Source of the DNA: a virus
Direction: 5' to 3' (one strand)
DNA: 29,152 nucleotides
IMG/VR virus record: IMGVR_UViG_3300043775_002897
Span: 1 to 29,152 of that record
Under the pieces are notes generated by a model that was not told the DNA's origin, searched no databases, and saw only the letters and a list, made by a program, of their open reading frames with translations. Position numbers and translations under genes: made by a program. Position 1 is the stretch's first letter; each line of letters starts with the position of its first letter. Shown here piece by piece: positions 7,175 to 13,273 of this stretch.

Positions 7175-7548
7175 TCCGTTCTCCTTGGAAGTTTTTCGAG
7201 AAGGCACGCCGCATCAGTCACCCACCAAGGGGCTTGTTCGATGTAGTGGTTGCAAGTCTCCAGCCCATACCACCTAACGGCGGCTCGGAGTAGTTCGAGC
7301 AACCGTGGGGCGTTGGCGAACAGGTGGGCGTATTGCTCCTGATACTCATCGTCAGTCATCTTGGCGATAATCCTGCCGTTGAGGAGTTGCCAGTCGGATC
7401 GGTCGGGCTGAAGTTGATCCCCGAACTGGTTGGTCACAGGGACTTCGTTGACATGAACATCAGTGTCAATCGTTGCGATGTAACGGCAATCGTGGAGCGG
7501 GTGTTTCCCCGAATGTTCGGGGCATGGTAGTATTTTTAATGGTCTCAT
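7171..7548 (-). CDS. Hypothetical protein with Cys/His-rich N-terminus
   Basis: A 125-residue protein; start at 7548 (MRPLKILPCPEHSGKHPLHDC) is preferred because it overlaps the stop of the upstream gene. The N-terminal CPEHSGKHPLHDC resembles a small zinc-binding site. The C-terminal segment HLFANAPRLLELLRAAVRWY resembles the NARLIAAAPELLEAL end of the HTPGPW family, so this may be a distant, extended relative of the gene at 1711-2001. Function unknown. Confidence 0.72.
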   Translation of the reverse strand: MRPLKILPCPEHSGKHPLHDCRYIATIDTDVHVNEVPVTNQFGDQLQPDRSDWQLLNGRIIAKMTDDEYQEQYAHLFANAPRLLELLRAAVRWYGLETCNHYIEQAPWWVTDAACLLEKLPRRTE

Positions 7549-7793
7549 AAGTTGTGTCCGGTGATTTGTTCCCACAAAGGAACTGGTAATGATGAGGATA
7601 CGGCAACAATAGTGTGCCCTCCTTCTACTTCGTAGCTGGTAACGCACGATGCCGTGCGGTCTTGCTTGTTATAGAGGAAACGGCTCACAAGGGAGCGGTA
7701 TACCTTATGTGTCTCGTAGTCCTTGGGCGGCAACTCTACGCCGATGTCATAGACGATATGCTCGTCATCCTCTCCTACTAATTCAGGTTTCAT
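7545..7793 (-). CDS. Small hypothetical protein
   Basis: An 82-residue protein, MKPELVGEDDEHIVYDIGVELPPKDY.... Alternating hydrophobic stretches (HIVYDIGVEL, HTIVAVSSSL) suggest a beta-rich fold. The leader is AAGCAATGAAA. It overlaps the downstream gene by ATGA and lies nine bases from the 131-residue gene upstream. No function recognised. Confidence 0.72.
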   Translation of the reverse strand: MKPELVGEDDEHIVYDIGVELPPKDYETHKVYRSLVSRFLYNKQDRTASCVTSYEVEGGHTIVAVSSSLPVPLWEQITGHNL

Positions 7794-7802
7794 TGCTTGT
7801 TG

Positions 7803-8198
7803 TTAAGAAACTCCTGCGACGGACAGGAGGTGTTTGATTTTAGCTTCGGCGATTCTATTGGTTTCTTTTTCAATCCAATCGTGTTCCATCCAATCGATTA
7901 AGTCCTCCGGTGCGAACTCTATTCTCGCTACCATATAGGTCTCCTTGTATCCAGATGGGATGTCCTTGCGAGGGTCTCCGTGGGTTGATCCTTCATAGTA
8001 AACAGCGGATAGGGAACGCCCGTCGTTGCCAGATTTACGCAACTTCACTCGGTTGAAGTGAGCCGGGGGTAAAGAAGCGTGCATGAGTTTTGCAAACCGC
8101 TCCGCCGCTTCAGCGTGGGTATCTTGCCATGCTTTGCGAGCTTCTGTGCGGCTGATTGCGCGGATGTTTTCTTCGATTTTGGACATTGATGTTGTCAT
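7803..8198 (-). CDS. Hypothetical protein
   Basis: A 131-residue protein beginning MTTSMSKIEENIRAIS; an in-frame ATG at 8186 is an alternative start. It is helical at both ends, with a central basic segment (NRVKLRKSGNDGRSLSAVYYEG). No recognised domain. It follows the ligase-like gene by 12 bases on the minus strand and probably belongs to the same operon. Confidence 0.75.
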   Translation of the reverse strand: MTTSMSKIEENIRAISRTEARKAWQDTHAEAAERFAKLMHASLPPAHFNRVKLRKSGNDGRSLSAVYYEGSTHGDPRKDIPSGYKETYMVARIEFAPEDLIDWMEHDWIEKETNRIAEAKIKHLLSVAGVS

Positions 8199-8210
8199 TT
8201 GGTTTTCTTT

Positions 8211-8831
8211 CTAAAATTCCCAGCGGTGTTTGACCCACAATGGAAACTCCAAGCTGGGTGATCGGAGTTGTGGGGGATAGAGGGAGTCGGTGCGTTTTGC
8301 GACCAACCCCTCAAAGAGTTCCGCATGATAGCGAGTGTTGAGGCGCTGCAAGTGATCCCAAGCCGCAGCCTTGCCGCTGTCGTCATAACAGAAGTCAAAG
8401 AACATCAGCTTCTTTTCCCTAGGGCGCTCCTCAACACGCCAGGCTTCCCAGGCGGGGGTATTGCACAGCGCCAGGCGGATAACCTCACGGCGCTGCAAGT
8501 AGGTAGTCTTGTCGTATCTCGTTGGCATATAGTCGAGAACAACAAGGCTGCCGCGACCGACATCATGCCGACGCTCCAGCGCCTCGCAGTCCAACCAAGT
8601 CATCGACTCAGGCAGACTTGCGGAGCGTAGGGTGTCGAGAACCTCCGCAAACTCCTTCTCGATTGACAGGCGCTCGCCTCGGCGATTCCACATCTCACCG
8701 GTTTGCGTGTTCACTACTGCACGCCATCCGTTAATCTTTGGTTCATAGCTCCAGACCCCCGGCTTGATCCTCGCCCTAGGGAGAGGACCGCCGTTGATCG
8801 GACGCAGCGGGTAGGATGGCGGTTTACTCAT
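8211..8831 (-). CDS. Minimal ATP-dependent ligase-like nucleotidyltransferase
   Basis: A 206-residue protein. The start at 8831 (MSKPPSYPLRPING) is supported by overlap with the 40-residue gene's stop. Nucleotidyltransferase motifs: motif I EPKINGWR with candidate AMP-accepting K32; NRRGERL (49-55); WLDCEALE (79-86); LVVLDYM (96-102, motif III region); FEGLVAKR (173-180, motif IV); WVKHRW (199-204, motif V). The protein ends right after motif V, so the OB-fold is absent. Motif I is KxNG rather than the common KxDG. Most likely it seals nicks in phage DNA; RNA ligase activity is possible. It fits the early replication/repair genes. Confidence 0.85.
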   Translation of the reverse strand: MSKPPSYPLRPINGGPLPRARIKPGVWSYEPKINGWRAVVNTQTGEMWNRRGERLSIEKEFAEVLDTLRSASLPESMTWLDCEALERRHDVGRGSLVVLDYMPTRYDKTTYLQRREVIRLALCNTPAWEAWRVEERPREKKLMFFDFCYDDSGKAAAWDHLQRLNTRYHAELFEGLVAKRTDSLYPPQLRSPSLEFPLWVKHRWEF

Positions 8832-8946
8832 CGTCTTCCTCCTCGTCGTCTCTTGAGATTCCGTGCTCGCGACAGAAGTCATCGTGCCGCATTTCATCCA
8901 TCTCGCTGTCGTATTTACCGTGGTCGTATTCTTCTTCGTATGGCAT
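8824..8946 (-). CDS. Very small acidic protein
   Basis: A 40-residue open frame, MPYEEEYDHGKYDSEMDEM... ending EEEDDE, with about half its residues D or E. It starts one base after the stop of the 210-residue gene, and its stop overlaps the ligase ATG (ATGAGTAA), which argues that it is translated. Such acidic peptides in phages may act as DNA mimics or inhibitors, but nothing specific is recognisable here. Confidence 0.6.
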   Translation of the reverse strand: MPYEEEYDHGKYDSEMDEMRHDDFCREHGISRDDEEEDDE

Positions 8947-9579
8947 TTACTTGCGTCCTTTCGTGCTGAGTGCAATGCGAGCGGGGCAAACCCGTTCGAC
9001 GGCCATGTTCTCCTCTACCGACAGCGCCGTGTGGCGTGCGGCGTGGAAGTCAGGCGTCGGCTTGATTGCCGCTTTGAAGGTAAGCGCATCCGACGCGCCA
9101 TACTCGGCGAACAACTCTTGAATCGCGGCGATGAGCGCGTTAGCGTTGTCGGCGGGAATCTTGTCGCCGTCAATCTTTAGCTCGAAGGACTGGCGGAAAA
9201 ACTTGGCGGTGCGCTCCTCGCCAAGCACCTCTATGATAGGTGTTTCATCGGCCAGAGTTGCGTATCGGTTTTGGATACTGATAAGCACTTTCTCATTGTT
9301 CGCTCCGACAGCCTCCACACTTGATGGGACATCATGCTTGTTGTGGTGGTGGTTGAAGTAGAAGTCTTGAGCCAAGACCTTTAGCTCTCTTGTCTTGATG
9401 CTGACGCTGGCCTCTATGGCTTCAATCTCACGGGACTCATTGACGATGTCGCTCGTCAACTTGGCGACATCGCCGCATGGATCAGGTAGGGTGGGGTAGC
9501 TTGTCTTGCTGCCCTCTTTCTTAGTGGCGATGCCACCAAAGTTGATCTTCTTAATTGCTGGTGCTGTTGTGGTTGTCAT
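8947..9579 (-). CDS. Hypothetical phage protein, 210 residues
   Basis: A 210-residue protein. It has a T/K-rich N-terminus, a predicted helical segment DVAKLTSDIVNESREIEAIEASVSIKTRELKVLAQDFYF, then HHHNKHDVPSSVEAVGANNEKVLISIQNRYATL and a helical C-terminal half. Not recognised with confidence; the arrangement resembles conserved phage proteins of unknown function found near replication genes. It has its own box plus hairpin (9603-9625) and an A-rich leader (GAAATAAATG), so it probably heads the 9579 to 7803 (or further) transcript. No membrane segments. Confidence 0.82.
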   Translation of the reverse strand: MTTTTAPAIKKINFGGIATKKEGSKTSYPTLPDPCGDVAKLTSDIVNESREIEAIEASVSIKTRELKVLAQDFYFNHHHNKHDVPSSVEAVGANNEKVLISIQNRYATLADETPIIEVLGEERTAKFFRQSFELKIDGDKIPADNANALIAAIQELFAEYGASDALTFKAAIKPTPDFHAARHTALSVEENMAVERVCPARIALSTKGRK

Positions 9580-9602
9580 TTATTTCTATGGTTGATGGTT
9601 GT

Positions 9603-9625
9603 GTTCTGGGGAGAACGGTTAATAC
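9603..9625 (-). promoter_or_regulatory. Promoter-like box (GTATTAACC) plus perfect GTTCT/AGAAC hairpin
   Basis: On the minus strand GTATTAACC (9625-9617) is followed directly by GTTCT (9616-9612), CCCC loop, AGAAC (9607-9603). The box begins one base after the TAG of the 57-residue gene and lies 37 bases before the ATG at 9579. The same element precedes the VWA gene and the putative ssDNA-binding gene. Confidence 0.6.
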
Positions 9626-9799
9626 CTAGCTTTCTGCGCTAAACTCCGAGAGGAAATCAAAGTTGTTGATTAGGTCGTCAATGGAAAGCTGATGTGACTT
9701 CCAATCATGCACTTCTATGTCCAGTTGATCGCGGGCCTGCAAGGCTCCGATTAGATCGGCGCAAGCGCACCGTATGGCGTTTATTTGTTTTTCATTCAT
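9626..9799 (-). CDS. Small hypothetical protein
   Basis: A 57-residue protein (MNEKQINAIRCACADLIGALQARDQ...), with an ATG four bases downstream-in-frame-shifted as the only alternative nearby. It is a helical protein with two cysteines close together (CAC) and an acidic C-terminal half (SIDDLINNFDFLSEFSAES). It starts one base after the stop of the next gene. The regular packing (1-base gap upstream, promoter-like box immediately after its stop) supports it as real. Function unknown. Confidence 0.65.
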   Translation of the reverse strand: MNEKQINAIRCACADLIGALQARDQLDIEVHDWKSHQLSIDDLINNFDFLSEFSAES

Positions 9800-9800
9800 A

Positions 9801-9968
9801 TTATTTAAGAATGGCGCGGAGCGCCTTGGTTAATGCGATGGGGTTCTTCTCTCCCCACTCGGTTCGATACTTGTCGCCGTTGACTGGCGTGAGCCTTAGC
9901 GCCTCGGCAATCCTCTTGCCAAGACGCCACTCCTTCAGTGTGTCAGCTTCAATGGTTCTTTGATTCAT
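9801..9968 (-). CDS. Small basic hypothetical protein
   Basis: A 55-residue protein, MNQRTIEADTLKEWRLGKRIAEAL.... The basic helical middle and the final ALTKALRAILK helix suggest a small nucleic-acid-binding protein, but no defined motif is present. The start at 9968 has the GAACCAATGAA leader typical of the window, and a GTTAATAACC box lies 27 bases upstream. Confidence 0.65.
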   Translation of the reverse strand: MNQRTIEADTLKEWRLGKRIAEALRLTPVNGDKYRTEWGEKNPIALTKALRAILK

Positions 9969-9995
9969 TGGTTCAGGTTGTGGTTTTAGCGAAAC

Positions 9996-10005
9996 GGTTA
10001 TTAAC
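9996..10005 (-). promoter_or_regulatory. Promoter-like box GTTAATAACC
   Basis: Minus-strand GTTAATAACC followed by GTTT, 27 bases before the ATG of the 55-residue gene and two bases after the TGA of the small membrane protein. No GTTCT/AGAAC hairpin follows here. Confidence 0.55.
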
Positions 10006-10006
10006 T

Positions 10007-10174
10007 TCAAGCATATCTTTCGTGTATTATTCCAGCGATGAGGCCAAGGACACTTGTCGCCGAGAGTAGTGGGAGGGCTTCGCCAACCGAGAGGTTGCAA
10101 GCCCAGACGAGGGCGAACGCCGCAGGGAAAGCCAGGCACCATGCGACGGCGAGTAGGATGGATATAAGTTTCAT
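10007..10174 (-). CDS. Small two-helix membrane protein
   Basis: A 55-residue protein starting MKLISILLAVAWCLAFPAAFALVWACNL. Two hydrophobic segments, about residues 3-26 and 33-50, separated by a short polar SVGEA turn, predict a two-helix inner-membrane protein. Holins can have this size and topology, but it sits among early genes with no endolysin nearby, so a membrane-associated accessory or superinfection role is at least as likely. Start chosen at the first ATG before the hydrophobic stretch. Confidence 0.65.
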   Translation of the reverse strand: MKLISILLAVAWCLAFPAAFALVWACNLSVGEALPLLSATSVLGLIAGIIHERYA

Positions 10175-10208
10175 GGTTATGATAGGAATTATTTTTCTGT
10201 TGCTGATA

Positions 10209-10433
10209 TTAGTGGATGTCAATGCCATGCTCCAACATTGGGTCGAGGTTGCAATAAACACGGAGGTTGAAAGCGTGCCGAGACAGCCATTCCATTTGTT
10301 CGCCCCGAGTGAAGGAGCGAATCATGGCAACTTCTTCGGCTTGGAACTCGGGCGAGGTGTCGCCGAGCCAGCCGTTCATGAATCCGAACTTGCAAAGGAG
10401 GCGAACCGCCTCCTCGATTGAGATATTTAACAT
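10209..10433 (-). CDS. Small hypothetical protein
   Basis: A 74-residue protein, MLNISIEEAVRLLCKFGFMNGWLGDTSPEFQAEEVAMIRSF.... Helical, with the ending LRVYCNLDPMLEHGIDIH. No recognised family. Its ATG lies one base before the stop codon of the 172-residue gene on the minus strand, so the two are likely co-translated. Confidence 0.7.
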   Translation of the reverse strand: MLNISIEEAVRLLCKFGFMNGWLGDTSPEFQAEEVAMIRSFTRGEQMEWLSRHAFNLRVYCNLDPMLEHGIDIH

Positions 10434-10434
10434 A

Positions 10435-10953
10435 TTATTTGTATAGGTTGATGATGCACTGATCTAATTCTTTGGCGGCAACGTCGCCGCAAACTCGGGC
10501 AACTCTTGCCCTGATCTTGGCAACCTTCAGGTTGCAAGACCGCTTCACTATGGAGAACTCCTCACTGAATTTATTAGTTCCAATGATCGTGCCCTTCACT
10601 ACTCGGAGGGGCATTCTTATTGTCTCTCCATTCTTCTCCACTTCTGGGAAGAAAGTCTTAGTCTCCACCACGAGAACAAAATGCACAGGCTTCTTTGGTG
10701 CATGATTCAGTGATACATTGCCCCGCTCATGCTTTGCAATGAGGAGGCGGCTCTGAAGGGCAAGCCTTGTTTCGAGGGGAGTCGGCAAGGGCAAACGGGT
10801 TTCCTTATACTTGGATGTCTGGTTGCCTGCGACCTTGTTCTTGAATCGGGCGATGATCTCACCCCGCTTGTCAAAGCTCCAGTCCTTGCGGTCGAGCATT
10901 GTATCTTTGAGGAGGAGCCCATGCTCGCGGATTTGTTGGAAGTTGGATGTCAT
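10435..10953 (-). CDS. Hypothetical protein, 172 residues
   Basis: A 172-residue basic protein. N-terminal part: MTSNFQQIREHGLLLKDTMLDRKDWSF; a middle beta-rich stretch HFVLVVETKTFFPEVEKNGETIRMPLRVVKGTIIG; C-terminal RVARVCGDVAAKELDQCIINLYK. No catalytic motif is obvious. It lies directly downstream of the 104-residue gene with an ATGA overlap, and therefore on the transcript that carries the hammerhead ribozyme. Confidence 0.78.
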   Translation of the reverse strand: MTSNFQQIREHGLLLKDTMLDRKDWSFDKRGEIIARFKNKVAGNQTSKYKETRLPLPTPLETRLALQSRLLIAKHERGNVSLNHAPKKPVHFVLVVETKTFFPEVEKNGETIRMPLRVVKGTIIGTNKFSEEFSIVKRSCNLKVAKIRARVARVCGDVAAKELDQCIINLYK

Positions 10954-11264
10954 AATTCGTAGTTTCCTTCATGTTTCAGTTCATCAATGACGCCTCGATA
11001 AGCCTCGACTTCAGCGTCAAGGGCAAGAAGGCCGTAGTTCCGACGATCAGCGGGGTATGAAACGCCGCTGGCATGGTCAATCGGGGACATAAGCGTGGTC
11101 AGGTAGTCTTGAACCCTGACAAACGAGAGTCTTACCTCTCGATCCAGAGCCCCAATGGGCAGGGTGTCATTGAGCAGGGAGTCAAGCCGCATAATCATTT
11201 CCCGAGTCGCGGCGACGGCGGTGCGGACTTCTTTAGAGTCCATGATGTCTTCAGTATGTAACAT
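10950..11264 (-). CDS. Hypothetical protein just downstream of the hammerhead ribozyme
   Basis: A 104-residue helical protein; start at 11264 (MLHTEDIMDSKEV), with an in-frame ATG at 11243 as alternative. It contains ATREMIMRLDSLL and LSFVRVQDYLTTLMSP helices. No known domain. The 5' leader AACAAGAAAGAAAGTT is A/G-rich. Ribozyme cleavage at 11324/11323 would give this cistron a defined 59-base leader with a 5'-OH end, which could change its stability or translation. Confidence 0.75.
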   Translation of the reverse strand: MLHTEDIMDSKEVRTAVAATREMIMRLDSLLNDTLPIGALDREVRLSFVRVQDYLTTLMSPIDHASGVSYPADRRNYGLLALDAEVEAYRGVIDELKHEGNYEL

Positions 11265-11286
11265 AACTTTCTTTCTTGTTGATGGT

Positions 11287-11354
11287 TAATCTGATGGTCT
11301 CATCAGTGTCCGCATTACGGACAGACACCCCTTGCGGGGTGTTTCGACCTATTA
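11287..11354 (-). ncRNA. Type II hammerhead ribozyme
   Basis: On the minus strand every conserved hammerhead element is present in circular order. Stem II 3' strand GGTC (11349-11346); GAAA (11345-11342); stem III CACCCC / GGGGTG closed by a GCAA tetraloop, with the A-U pair of GAAA and GUC; cleavage triplet GTC ending at 11324; stem I TGTCCG / CGGACA closed by TAATG; CTGATGA (11306-11300); stem II 5' strand GACC (11299-11296), pairing with GGTC. An outer TAAT/ATTA helix (11354-11351 with 11290-11287), beyond an A/ATCAG internal loop, extends stem II. Predicted cleavage lies between 11324 and 11323. It starts on the stop codon of the 137-residue gene and ends 22 bases before the next ATG, so it would cut a polycistronic message between two genes. 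Hammerheads open at stem II (type II) are known from bacteria and phages. Confidence 0.94.
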
Positions 11355-11765
11355 CTCAGTGGCTTGGGTGAGCATCTTGAATGCAACTTCCTCAGTGACA
11401 CCGATTTGTTTCGCCAACTTAGCGGCAGCAGTCTTGAGAATTGCAGTCTCATCAGCGGCAGGAGCCGCATCAGGAGCAAAGCGGCAGGACATATCCAACC
11501 CAGTGAACTCATTGGTCTTGGCACTGAAGACATACTTCACTTTGGTCACGTCGAGAGTATGGTCGGCAGCGGCGAGCGCCAATGCCTTGCGGTTGCTGGT
11601 GTAGAACTCACGCTTGGCGAGATCGAATTGCTTGCGGGTTTCTTTGTTGACGACGAGCCCCTTCATTGTGGCGTAGTCGCTGATCTTGATCATGCTGCCC
11701 GATTTTGCACGGAGGGAATGGTCGATGGTAACGGTTTGATTATTGATTGTGATTGCGTTTGACAT
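11352..11765 (-). CDS. Hypothetical protein between the large RNA candidate and the ribozyme
   Basis: A 137-residue protein; start at 11765 (MSNAITINNQTVTIDHSLRAKSG) because the leader AAACTAAAACCATG matches others in the window, whereas upstream the frame passes through strong hairpins. N-terminal beta-like repeats (AITINNQTVTID), a basic middle (NKETRKQFDLAKREFYTSNRKALALA) and a helical, alanine-rich C-terminus (AADETAILKTAAAKLAKQIGVTEEVAFKML). No recognised family. Its TAA is inside the outer helix of the hammerhead ribozyme. Confidence 0.78.
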   Translation of the reverse strand: MSNAITINNQTVTIDHSLRAKSGSMIKISDYATMKGLVVNKETRKQFDLAKREFYTSNRKALALAAADHTLDVTKVKYVFSAKTNEFTGLDMSCRFAPDAAPAADETAILKTAAAKLAKQIGVTEEVAFKMLTQATE

Positions 11766-11779
11766 GGTTTTAGTTTTTC

Positions 11780-12534
11780 TATGAGTTGAATATCCATCTC
11801 CTGCGATTGTCGCAGGCCATGGATTGCAACCCATCGAAAGCGATGGATTGATTGTATGGACGCGGGAAGGGTTGCGATTGGATAGCCCAGACTACCCTCC
11901 CCGCTTTCGCTTGGCATAGCGCCAAGGCCACACGGCGCAATGATACACCCTTGCAGGGCACGGAGGCCGTTATATCTTGCGCTTGTTTGGTTAAGGTTGC
12001 TTTGTTGCATGGATTCACTCCACGCGGTTCCGCACTTTACGGGCGGCGTTCGTTTGACGTTTCCATTCACGGCGTTCAGACTCACTACACACTTTCCACT
12101 TTCTGACTAATCGCTATGGCGACCTCGCTACGCTCTCATCATGGCAAGGTTGCGACATTTTCAAGTAGTCGCGTCGCCCGTCACAGGCACTCGTTTTTCA
12201 CTAATTCCTTTCTCGGTTTGAACATTCACAAGCCTTATCCGCGCTACTGGCACTAATCCCCAGCGATCTTAGAAAAACACACACAGCCTTTAAAAGATAC
12301 TCACAGCGGCAGCTTGCTTTGACACCTTGTCAGAGCCTTAGCTTTTACTTCTCGAACCTCTTGCGAAGTCCCGAGCCAGCGGGCAGGATTTGCACCCTCG
12401 TTTCATCCTATGCTCTTGGAAAAGGTAGTGATGAACCACTGACACTTCTCTATACGGAATCTTTGCAACTTACTGCTTTTCAACGCTTTGCCTTGCCATT
12501 CCACGGCTTTTCTGCAAAAATTGCCAGTTATTAA
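11780..12534 (-). ncRNA. Candidate large structured RNA (about 750 nt)
   Basis: No convincing gene, but many perfect short helices: CCTGCGA/TCGCAGG (11800-11816), CCATCG/CGATGG (11831-11846), an 11-pair helix 11862-11872 with 11894-11904, CTTGGC/GCCAAG (11910-11926), ACGGC/GCCGT (11932-11936 with 11966-11970) enclosing CCCT/AGGG (11948-11958), GCGAC/GTCGC (12152-12172). In the 11-pair helix one position is A-C on the plus strand but G-U on the minus strand, which points to minus-strand transcription. A degenerate box TTAATAAC (12534-12527) could be its promoter. Two short frames on the minus strand here lack good composition. Size and phage setting recall the GOLLD and ROOL RNA classes, but I cannot match a consensus. 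It may instead be a very long leader of the 137-residue gene. Confidence 0.55.
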
Positions 12535-12659
12535 TTTTTCAACATACTACACTTAAAACATTGCGCCTTAGGGCATTGCATACTTTAAAAAATGGCGGCG
12601 TATAGGGTGAAATGTCAGGATAAAGCGGGACAAAGCAAAGGGCCGGTGATGCTAAAGTG

Positions 12660-12790
12660 CTGTGAATCAATGGTTTAATGATTCAAGGGATACGGGTTAG
12701 AAACCCGTGCAACGACTTAAAAATGGAAATTCGACCCACCACGGACCCCACCACGGTAGGGGGCTATCACCAGCTATCGCTGGTGCGATC
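12660..12790. other. Hairpin cluster in the non-coding region
   Basis: Three good hairpins in 130 bases: GAATCA/TGATTC (12664-12684), ACGGGTT/AACCCGT (12692-12708) and CACCAGC/GCTGGTG (12768-12785). The second can be drawn as a tRNA T-arm (ACGGG, loop TTAGAAA, CCCGT), but no acceptor partner or D-arm is present. Between them CCACCACGG-like words are repeated (12736-12755). Strand unknown; it could be part of the neighbouring RNA candidate or of an origin region. Confidence 0.4.
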
Positions 12791-12889
12791 TATCATTGAC
12801 CTAACAAAAATTTTTTGTGCGGTTTTTGGAAAAACATTATTATGCGCATATCTATCTTTGAGCCGATTTAGGGCCGAGTGGAGGGGCGA

Positions 12890-13200
12890 GCGCAGGCGGG
12901 GGGTTTAGAAAAATGGGGGGGTCTCGGGGGGTCAGTTTTGACCAAAACCCCCCACACTTAAACGCTCCGAGTGCAAGACTTTAACCCCTCTAAGGGGGGT
13001 TTGGGGGTTTGTCCTATTCTACTATTTAAAAAAAGTATATATATTAGGGTTATTCCTAGTTTTTTCCTGTAGTTTTTTCCCATGATCTCTTACCCCCCCC
13101 CCCCCCCCCAAACCCCCCTTTTGGTTGTAATGCGCTCCTTCGGAGAGACTTAATTTTTGACAAAAGTTAATAACACCCCCCTTTTGGCGCTAAACCCCCC
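12890..13200. other. G/C homopolymer and AT-rich non-coding region, possible origin
   Basis: Non-coding DNA with runs of G on the plus strand (GGGGGG around 12899, 12917 and 12925), a GGTCA/TGACC hairpin flanked by G6 and C6 (12925-12948), CCCCT/AGGGG, then an AT-rich stretch (13019-13045), two copies of TAGTTTTTTCC (13057-13067 and 13070-13080), and C17 (13093-13109) followed by further AACCCCCC words. Neighbouring AT-rich and G-quadruplex-capable segments fit a replication origin or a control region, but no DnaA boxes or initiator iterons are evident. The remaining bases between 12,790 and 12,890 hold nothing I can identify. Confidence 0.4.
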
Positions 13201-13214
13201 TCCTTCGGGGCAAG

Positions 13215-13242
13215 AAAAAACCCTCGGCACCACTACCGAGGG
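13215..13242 (-). terminator. Intrinsic terminator of the sigma factor operon
   Basis: Perfect stem CCCTCGG (13221-13227) / CCGAGGG (13236-13242) with an eight-base loop; on the minus strand it is followed by six T (13220-13215). It lies 32 bases after the stop of the sigma gene at 13274, so it ends the 14814-to-13274 transcript. Confidence 0.88.
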
Positions 13243-13273
13243 TTATTCTATACGCACATCCAGCGTTCAGCTT

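Noticed and set aside
11690-12085. Minus-strand open frame of 131 codons and a second frame of 79 codons over the same region
   Set aside because: They overlap the hairpin-dense region and the 137-residue gene, have unusual composition, start without the leaders seen elsewhere, and two frames being open equally well argues for neither.
12230-12270. Minus-strand resemblance to the 16S rRNA 530 region (GTGCCAGTAGCGCGG)
   Set aside because: Only a short match with gaps; flanking rRNA sequence is absent, so it is treated as chance.
12664-12716. Possible tRNA gene (anticodon-arm-like and T-arm-like hairpins)
   Set aside because: The T-arm geometry (5-bp stem, 7-base loop) is right, but the loop reads TTAGAAA, the other loop has nine bases, and no acceptor or D-arm can be formed.
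12319-12908. Plus-strand open frames of 71 and 76 codons
   Set aside because: They run against the local transcription direction, have no recognisable motif and cross strong hairpins.
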